This document shows positions 56,046 through 64,000 of a stretch of 64,000 bases of DNA, one piece after another (the stretch's first letter is position 1; every line of letters begins with the position of its first letter). Both the position numbers and the translations under genes were made by a program. Under the pieces are notes generated by a model. The model was not told the DNA's origin. It ran no database searches and was given only the letters and a program-made list of their open reading frames with translations. The DNA lies in assembly GCF_000321225.1 (NCBI RefSeq), contig NW_004450566.1, positions 673,797 to 737,796 on the forward strand, read 5' to 3'. Origin of the DNA: Odobenus rosmarus divergens. Lineage: Eukaryota > Chordata > Mammalia > Carnivora > Odobenidae.

Positions 56046-59000
56046 ACAGTTAGGAAAATAAAAATATCACTAAAGCAATTGTGGGTCAAGATAGGAAGCC
56101 ACAGATTCCCCAGTGAAATGTAAACTTAAGTTAGATTCTAATGGCCAAACTCCTATTGTCAACGAAATGAATCAGACAATCAGTACACGTTAGTCAGTAA
56201 AACTACCTAGTGCTTTAACTCTCCATGCTTTAATTAGTGTCCCATGCCAACTGTGCATTTGGAAAACAGAGATGAATCTCAAGCATGGGCAAAGGCTACG
56301 AGAAACTGTGTTTTATTCATATACGTATCCAGAGGTGATCTTCAAATCTTTAACAATCAGTACGGAACAAGTCTCAACCAATAAGAATGGGTGTTGACTA
56401 TAAATAAGAGAGAGAGTCCTGTCAGTGTATACTGGGTGATTATCAATCCTGTACTTCTCTAAAAGGTGTAGCATTAGCCTTTGTATATAGTAAGCACTCA
56501 ATTACTATTTATTGAATTGAATTTGCACTGTATTAACCTGTTCACTCAAAAGTGATGGTAAGTAGAGGAAAAAGTTGAATTAACAATGATCAATTTGAGG
56601 ATGTGTAAAAGAATCATCTTGACTTTTTCCCCATGAAGATTTTTCAGTTTTTGTGGATCAGCCTGGGTACATGTTGTCTGACTTAAATTTGATCTTTTGT
56701 TACTTTTCCTTGAATTAAAAAAAACATTTTAGATAATTTAAATAATAAACTTATCTTTATTGACTGATTATTAAAATCCATTTGTATCTTGATTCATTCC
56801 AAAAGAATATAAAACAGCTCTATCTTGATTTATGGTTTACAAGGAGCTTTATCAGGATTCTTGGGGGTAAACTTGATACATGAACAGACAAGTCCAAAAT
56901 CAGACAACTGGCAGACTCAAGACTCAGACCTAAATCCTATGATTTTAAGTCCAGTACTATGTTCTCTCTGCACCATGCAGACTCTTGGCTGCCTACTTGA
57001 AAGCAATGCCAGGCTTTATTTTGGGCAGACTCAAGTCTTATTGACAACTAAGTCTCTTAGTGCTGCATCCATCTGCTTATGATCCAGACTTCAGCCGCTG
57101 GGGTAGCACCTGTCTACACGCATGCTTAATAAGTCAGGACATGTGATTGTGAGGACTCATCAGTTTGTTTTTGTTTTGTTTTTTTTTTTACATTACTAGC
57201 ACTCTCTGGTTCTTAAAAGAGGCTGGAATTTCTCTGATCCTTTTCCTCTCTTAGGCCTTTGGTCACCATTACCAGTAGCTGTGTTCACCATCACCAACAG
57301 CTGTGTTCACCATCACAACTGTTCTTTTCCTCAACACATACCCCTTGTCACTCTTAAGCACACCTTCAGCCCAGCTTAATGATTTAGTGAGAATAGACTG
57401 GAGTTGTCAGAAAAGTGAAAGCCATCACAATTTCAGTTGTGATGAAACATATATACTTTGCTCTTCTACATCTGTTTTGAAATCAAGTGAAAACTTCAAT
57501 AATTATGTTCAGCAGAGGCATCTGGAAGATGTGTTGATACTTATTGGCAGCAGACACCAGATGGGTTATTCAGTCTGGAACAGATGGTAAATTGATATTA
57601 AATAATGATAAGCCTGGACTTTTCCACCATTCATGATTTTCATTTTCTATTGATAAGTTTACCATTTTGGTTTAACTCAGTTTTCTAAATTCTTCTTCCT
57701 AATCCATATGGTTTTAAGAGGAAGAGAGAGAAATTTTCTCTTTGATCAGAGAATATCTCAAGCCCTCAAGATACACTGGGTTGAAAAATGAACTCCAATG
57801 AGCTCATGATATTATGGTAGAGCTAAGAGGTTCATCATTTTTTTTTATGGCCATAGATCTAGGATTTTTCTATCCCTACTCTGCTAATTAATGTTCCCCT
57901 CTTCTCTCCCCTGGTATCTCCCCCATTCTGTACTGTCAACTAAATTCCTTAGGGAAATTCTTTGCAAAGGAAAACCACCAAATGGTAACAAAGTACACTT
58001 TTATTAAAAATGGCATAAATATCCAATATCCAAATGTAGCTCTCTCCAAAGGCAGGGGTGAAGTAAACAAGTTAGAGTTAAGTCCTGAATGAGACTTCTA
58101 CCACTTCTGAAATTGAAATCTTGAACTACATGCATAGAATAAGGAGATCGAAGGAAGGAAGGAGAATTTTCTGGTCCTGTGGATCTTTTGCCTCATCTTA
58201 AGAGAAATGGTCCACAGGGTCACTGAGGATAGGCCATGGGTCCACTTAGTCTCTTGGATGGAAGAGTGAAAGCCAAATTGGTGACATACATGAACAGCAC
58301 AAACACTGTCACGTTAATGCTGCCCAAGTGGACCAATCAAATCATCAACTCCTCTTCCCTGGAGATGGGGATGAATCTAAAAAGGGGTACAATTTGTGTA
58401 GAAAGAAAAGGTGGTAACTACCCACACAGAGTGATATTCCAGGGTTCTAGAAAGCTACTACCACATCCATAATTCTTACTTAACTCCCTAATGCCTAGAC
58501 TTCTACTAACAGAATCTGTTCAGTGTTTTATTTTGGATATTTTATAGCTAATAAAATATAATTTAAAAATGATCAAAGCTGATTTCATGGCCTGAAGAAG
58601 AGAATAAGGAGAAAATGGGTACCACAAGTGGGAGTACAGGGAGAGTGGGGGAGAAGAGACATCCAAATCTAAACAGTTCAAAACTAGGATCATTGAAAAG
58701 GATCATGTTTTGCTTTGGGCTGGCCTTAGAAGCCAGATAAGGTGTAGCAGAATCTCCTCAGTAATTATCTTACTAGCTATTTAACTTCATTGACTACCCA
58801 AAGGGGAATGAGATATCAGTGAACTTGTTTCATGGAGGCAGGGAGTGAGCCCAGAGAGAGTGCATCTTCTCTCCTTTCTGTATTTAAAATACACCACTGA
58901 GGACTGATGAAGCATCCTCATTTGTGAACTAGCCCTCTTAGCAATCACTGGGGATAAGCCAAGAGCATACTACAACCGAAAGTTAAGATTTCCTTTTGAT

Positions 59001-61455
59001 CTCTTGCATTCTTTTGCATTTTTTCCTCTAATTTTACCTAGAGACAGTTGCAGAGGTTAGATGGGTGGTTCCTAGGACCAATGCGGAGCACCTCTAGACT
59101 TCTAGAGAAGTCTAAAACAAATAATATTTATGAAATTAAACAAGAAAAATATATACTAGATCAAGGCAGAGGTATAAAAAGTCATCACAGAGATAGACAA
59201 CATCTCCAAAGATAAGAAAGAGATAACTAAAGATGTCATCGCATCTTCTTCTGTCAAAGTCAAGGATGGACAGGAGCTGAGTGACAGTGGGAATCCAGGG
59301 TCTTGCAGTGGTGATGTTCAGTCCCAGAAGTACAGTCTCAGAAGGGAGGAGCACTCCTGCTCCTGAGAAAAAGGTGGCCAGCTCTCTGAAGTCCCAGTTC
59401 AAAGAACAGTTGTCATCTGCTATTACAGACTCCTGAGAATACACTCTGGACAGAGACACTATTGTAAGGTGGGATTTGGGTTCAAATCCATGTGTGATTG
59501 TCTACCTTAAAGAGTAGAACCAAACCATGCATGGGCCTAGACAAACAAGATTTTTCAAATCGTGTTCCTGGGGTTTCATACAGTCATCTCATGGGCTACC
59601 TCAGGGAGTGTAAGAAAGTTGAACAGGCAGGGCATCCCCCTCTACCCCATTGAATTCCCATCAGAGTAGCTCACTTTCATCTGTATGGTACTCTGGAGTT
59701 CTATGTAGGGTCTCTTGGGGACAGATTCTGCCACTAAAAAACTCATTGTAAAAAACTCATTGACATTGATAAAGTCGACCCTTACAGTCTGCTCCTTGGA
59801 TTCTTCCCTAGGGCTCTACCTTGGTCCCCAGATGGCCTCCAATGGAAGTCCCTTGGCGTCTTATAGCTATGACATGGACCTCTAAGAGATTCCCCAAGGA
59901 AAGGAAAGCACAAGGCCATAAAATCTCAGAAATTAGCTGATCAAAAAGTAGACATATTGTGCAGAAAGTAGAAGTTTTTTACTTCTTGACCCTTTCCATC
60001 AAAAACCAACCTATAGATCTCAACTAAGAGTGGACCCCTTCCTCCAGTGGAGCACTGGAAAGTAGGCAAGCCTGCTTTAGGCTGTTACAATGATTGTGGA
60101 GTATCATTGTAATTCTTAGTAGGGGCCAGAAATGCTAAACTTCTGTAATATATGGAACAGTTATGTATAATGAAGTACCTTTCCACCCGAATGCCAGTAC
60201 CCATGACATACTCTTCAACATAGCAAATTCACAGGGAATGCCTAGAATTCTTCCCAGAGGTTAGAGATTATAGGTATTTGTCTTTTATATAAATGGGTAC
60301 ATCATGCTGTCAATGCGTAAGAACATTAAACATATAATTGAATCACCATTTCCCAATTCCATACTTTCTGAGTATCATTTGGAAGCCCATATGGATCTGC
60401 TGATGACTGTTCCATTCCTCGCATCAGTTATTGTCTCACTGTAAATTAATACATTAACCATCTGGTTCTTAGATATTGGTATAATCACGAACTTGGGTTA
60501 ATGTGAGTTGGTCCATGAGACAGATCTATTCTCAGACACTAATGGAATCAGGCCTTAGAGCCTGTAGAACACGGGACTCTGAGATCACAGATAACTCAAA
60601 GTTTAAGCCACATTAGGGTGCTCTGGATAGCCTGTTGGCGTCTCTTTATGACATCCTTGCCTCAACATGAACCTCCTTTCAAACTATAGTATAAACATTT
60701 CTCTTGAAGAAAGTACTTAGACAAGAGCAGATTCAAAATTTAATTCTGGAGTGTGACTTTTGAAAGCATGTGAATGAAACTCAATTTATATTCTGTCATT
60801 GTTGTGAATCAGGATGGCATCAGAATATAGCACTGACCACACAACTTTCAAGAGAGGGTTGAGGTGTATGACATTATACGTTAGGAACAAAAACACAAGT
60901 GCTTTTATGTAAGATTTTTCTCTAGCATTCCACTATCATTAATAACCTTCTCCTTTTTGCTTTTATCTAACTTATGAAGATTTTATACAATATGACTAAC
61001 TCATAAAATTTTAATAAAATTGGACACATGGCTAAAAATATCACCTGTTATTGTAATTATCATGGCAACTTTATGCTTCAGAGCTGAACGAAGTGGGATT
61101 AAAAAAGCAGTCTCTTGGAGAAAAGTTTTCTGTTTGCTAATTTAGTGTGTTATGGGAAGGATTGCCCTTAATTCAATAATCTAACCCAGGGTTGGGGTGT
61201 AAAAGACTTGGAGGATTTTAGTCCCTTTTCCTGGGAATTCAGTGTTCTGTGTCACATAAAACTTAAATAGTTCTTCCTGAATGGTAAGAAGTCATTCCCA
61301 GCATTTAATGTTATCCAGAATAAGAAAGCAACAGTCAAAAAACAGTATTTGCAAATGCAAATGCAAATGCAGTACACTGATTTACTGTACTTCTCCCATT
61401 TTCTTATTTTTGTTACATCCTGCAATATATTTCCAATGTGAAAAAATGCAAGACC
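56046..61455. other. Single-copy DNA, no gene supported
   Basis: A small L2/MIR-like end (AGTAAGCACTCAATTACTATT) lies at 56430-56520. Frames of 78-107 codons (for example minus 59136-59459 and plus 58236-58472) match no family I know. A tandem 14-mer (TAAAAAACTCATTG twice) sits at about 59734-59762. The rest shows no recognisable repeat. Confidence 0.45.
61347..61371. repeat. (ATGCAA)n short tandem, overlapping octamer motifs
   Basis: The sequence ATTTGCAAATGCAAATGCAAATGC holds ATGCAAAT at 61355-61362 and 61361-61368, plus the palindrome ATTTGCAAAT. ATGCAAAT is the known POU/Oct factor octamer. It may be only a hexamer microsatellite. Confidence 0.8.
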
Positions 61456-61459
61456 CAAA

Positions 61460-61545
61460 AATAACAACTTAATAATAACTGCCATTTTTTGAATGTTGGA
61501 TGTGAACATGGCACTTTTGCCAAATGCTTTACAGATCTCAGAGTG
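61460..61545 (-). mobile_element. MIR fragment, antisense
   Basis: 'TGAACATGGCACTTTTGCCA' and 'AAATGCTTTACAGATCTCA' are the antisense MIR motif. It lies in the middle of the 133-codon minus-strand frame 61252-61653, which argues against that frame being a gene. Confidence 0.65.
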
Positions 61546-61704
61546 CCTGGTGAGATGTAATGGTTCTTTTAATCCAGAGAAGCCTGCAGAGAGGTTTTTC
61601 TGGATAGAGGTAGCAGGTTCCTTAGAGTATATCTTTGTTGGAGAAGGCTCCATTTCCTAGATTTATGAAGTTATGCAAAAGTTATGTAAATTTTGAAGTT
61701 ATGT

Positions 61705-61965
61705 AGTTTGTGATATCATTTAGATAAGAGGCCCCAAAAGCCTGTAGGGGATGCCCCCCTCTCTTCACACAGCGGGGCTTTGAGGGGGCATTTCTGTCAC
61801 ATAGAAAAAGGCAGGTAAATGACAGTGGCGTATTAGTGCCTCTTAGTTCAGGAACAATGAAGTTGGGGCCTCAACTTCTTTGAGATGGACTTGATGACCT
61901 CCAGAGGTCACTTTTATGTCACTTCAGACAGTAGTGAGGAAGAAAATGCAGCTGCAGATCAGACT
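61705..61965 (+). repeat. Dispersed direct duplication, copy A
   Basis: About 261 bp, starting AGTTTGTGATATCA and ending in the GCAGCTGCAG region, repeated 1.09 kb downstream with about ten substitutions, a 1-base indel and a 15-base indel (this copy lacks GAATAAGAGAGAATC). The flanks of the two copies do not match. No known repeat is recognised. Confidence 0.9.
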
Positions 61966-62792
61966 GCAGACAAACTGAGATTTTTCAGGTAGGAAAAGAC
62001 ACCAAGGACCCCAAACAGCAGTTTGGCTTGAAAGAAGGGGGCATGGAATGTGACCTGGATTCAATATCAGACCTGGCCATCTCTGTACAGACTTGACCTC
62101 AGAAGAACTTAATCGTGCCCAATAATTGGATTCAGAAAACTCCTGGAAAACTCCTTTCGTTTATATGGCACATGCTCAGTTCTCCAAAGCCCTTTGCACG
62201 GATTGAGTGAGGGAATGAGAGGTTTTGAGAGGATAATTACAAACACTTGTCCTGCCTTTGCAAATACTGATCTAGATTTCAACAGAGACTCATAGGCACA
62301 ATAATTTCTGTCCTGCTTTTAAGCCAGATTGAAGCAGATCTGAGGGTGACTAAGGAGTAACTTGGGTTCAGTTTTACTGAGGTCAAGCCCCTCTTCTTCC
62401 ATGAATAAAGAAACTCATAATGGTACCAGGGTTGCCACTGACACGCGTCCAGAACACCCCAGAGAATAATGTCTTCATTGATTACAAAGGGAATGGTTCT
62501 GCTGATGGTGCGGATTGCATATAATTCACTAAGTTTCCCAAATTACATAATATTATACATGCACACACACACACCCCAGAAATCTATAATAAGAAAAGGA
62601 GTAATAATCACTTCTGGGTCTCCTGGACGCACCAAGTGTTAGGTCAACATGATCACGTGTGAGTCATGGCTGGTGGTGGACATCAGACATAAGATATCAT
62701 GCGCATGCTCCCCTTCTCCCTTCCTGATCCCCTTCTCCAAGCCTATCAACAACAGCAATGTCTGGGCAATGTGGACCCTCCTGTCTGCTGAC
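61966..62792. other. Spacer between the two duplicate copies
   Basis: Single-copy sequence with a (CA) run at 62562-62576. Nothing coding is seen; a worn MIR-like stretch may lie at about 62.15-62.25 kb. Confidence 0.4.
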
Positions 62793-63067
62793 AGTTTGTG
62801 ATATCACTTAGATAAGAGGCCCCAACGGCCTGTAGGGGGTGCCCCCTCTCTTCACACAGCGGGGCTTTGAGGGGGTATTTCTGTCACATAGAAAAAGGCA
62901 GGTAAATGACAGTGGCGTATTAGTGCCTCTTAGTTCAGGAACAATGAAGTTGAGGCCCTGAATAAGAGAGAATCGACTTCTTTGAGATGGACTTGATGAC
63001 CTCCAGAGGTCACTTTTATGTCACCTCAGACAGTAGTGAGGAAGAAAATGCAGCTGCAGTTCGGACT
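62793..63067 (+). repeat. Dispersed direct duplication, copy B
   Basis: Partner of 61705-61965, same orientation, about 95-96% identical by eye outside one 15-base indel. The high identity is far above that of the old repeats around it. Confidence 0.9.
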
Positions 63068-63184
63068 TTGTGAGATAGGACATCTGAACGTGTGTGCTCT
63101 CTGGCGCTTTAGCCATCCACGAGACAGAGCTGAGCCCTCACAGAGCCCACCACTGGTGAGGGCCTGATGAGCATCACCAAATAA

Positions 63185-63335
63185 TTATCTCCCCCTGCAA
63201 TGGCTTTTCATTGCTCTTGGGACAAGGTTCAAATTACCTAACTTGATCTATTATGCTCTGTTATCTTGGCCCATTCACCATTCTGGCCTTCTCTCTTCCC
63301 ATCCTCCCACCTGCTACACATAGAGATTGTAACAG
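63185..63335 (+). mobile_element. L2 LINE fragment, sense
   Basis: 'GCAATGGCTTTTCATTGCTC', 'TTGGGACAAGGTTCAAATTAC' and 'CTTGGCCCATTCACCATTCT' follow an internal part of the L2 3' region. Confidence 0.8.
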
Positions 63336-63394
63336 GTCACTCTCCAAATGATTCAAATAGTCAGTAAATCTCAACCACCATGTTAGCAGAGGGG

Positions 63395-63427
63395 TATGTG
63401 TGTGCGCGCGTGCACGCGCATGTGCAC
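63395..63427. repeat. Alternating purine-pyrimidine run (TG/CG/CA), Z-DNA prone
   Basis: ATGTGTGTGCGCGCGTGCAC followed by GCGCATGTGCAC alternates purine and pyrimidine almost perfectly and contains several CpG dinucleotides, in a CpG-poor window. Confidence 0.85.
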
Positions 63428-63439
63428 ATTTCCTTGTGC

Positions 63440-64000
63440 ATGTATAAATTGACAAATTGACATGCTGATCCAAATGCATATGAAATGTAAAAGACCAGAA
63501 ATAGCAAGTTGGAGTCGGTCTTGAAAAAGAACAACAAGGCTGGAGGAGGTGTTCTACCCACTATCAGGACATATTATAGAGTGATAGCAACAGTGTGGCA
63601 CTGGCATAATCATATACACATAGGCTAATGGAACAGAAATAGGGAGACCCACATATATATGGATACAAACGATGACAAAAATCCTGCTGCAGGACAGTGG
63701 GGGAAAGATCGTCATTACACAAGTGTTGCTAAGTTAATTGCATAGCCATCCAGGGATGAAATGAACCAGAACCCATACTTACCTCAAACGATACAACTAT
63801 AGTTTATAGGACACACTATACAAAAACCAATTCCAGAGGAACTGTAGATCTAAAACTGAAGTGAAAAACAGTAAAAACTTTTAGAGGAAAACATGGGAGA
63901 TGATTTTGGGGTAAACAAAAATTCAAGTAGGATACAGAAAGTGCCAGATACTAAAAAACAAAACCAAAACACTTCTGTTTATCAAAGAACACCATTAAGG
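63440..64000 (+). mobile_element. Old L1 ORF2 C-terminal fragment, sense, cut by the window edge
   Basis: 'TCTTGAAAAAGAACAACAAG', 'GACATATTATAGAGTGATAG', 'CAGTGTGGCACTGGCATAAT', 'CTAATGGAACAGAAATAGGG', 'TATACAAAAACCAATTCCAG', 'TTAGAGGAAAACATGGGAGA' and the final 'AAAGAACACCATTAAGG' follow the L1 ORF2 C-terminal region. Stops occur in all frames. The element continues past the right edge. Confidence 0.9.

Noticed and set aside
58000..60700. Possible decayed endogenous retrovirus interior
   Set aside because: A few short peptides looked faintly retroviral, but no LTR pair, primer site or conserved motif could be shown.
61252..61653. 133-codon minus-strand frame, longest outside low-complexity and LINE sequence
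   Set aside because: It overlaps an antisense MIR fragment and the ATGCAA repeat (read as Cys/Ile runs), and has no known domain or splice context.

Overview
The window is mammalian nuclear DNA and reads as non-coding throughout. It is AT-rich. No exon, RNA gene, CpG island, CRISPR array or bacterial-type operon can be supported, and every long open reading frame is either explained by a repeat or looks like chance. The host is very probably a carnivoran. Seventeen Can-SINEs (tRNA-derived, with a (CT)n tract and a tail of AAATAAATAAAATCTT type) are spread over the first 51 kb. Their sequence is the type I associate with bears, seals and mustelids. The young dog SINEC_Cf type is absent, so an arctoid caniform is favoured over a canid. 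That is inference from remembered family consensuses.

Layout. 1-10 kb: AT-rich single-copy DNA with old relics: an L3/CR1 LINE relic of about 1 kb (3.16-4.24 kb), MER5-type hAT fragments, MIRs, a 3' L1 fragment (5.1-5.4 kb) and one SINE. 10.4-16.7 kb: an antisense L1 5' region followed by a sense L1 that runs from the ORF1/ORF2 linker to the 3' end. The sense L1 is broken by two SINEs, a 129-bp retroposed insert and a 383-bp purine tract that holds an exact 92-bp duplication; a third SINE sits at its 3' end. 17-22 kb: mostly single-copy DNA with an L1 fragment, a MIR, a short SINE and a hAT-like element. 22.6-29 kb: a dense cluster of seven SINEs over L1 and L2 relics. 29-37 kb: L2, MIR, a hAT relic, an L1 3' UTR split by a SINE, and a MaLR-type LTR split by a young truncated L1. 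37.5-41.5 kb: stacked antisense L1 pieces, one apparently out of order, plus two SINEs. 41.5-50.6 kb: single-copy sequence with L2 relics, an MLT1-type LTR and microsatellites. 50.6-64 kb: one SINE, antisense L2 and L1, MIRs, a dispersed duplication of about 265 bp (61.7 and 62.8 kb), and a sense L1 ORF2 fragment that runs off the right edge.

No genes act together here. The window is best read as intergenic or deep-intron sequence shaped by successive retrotransposition. I found no convincing new biological system. The best leads are local structures: the duplicated purine tract at the former reverse-transcriptase active site, the 129-bp retroposed insert with target-site duplications, the misordered L1 endonuclease segment, the L1 with its apparently inverted 5' part, and the recent dispersed duplication near the right end.
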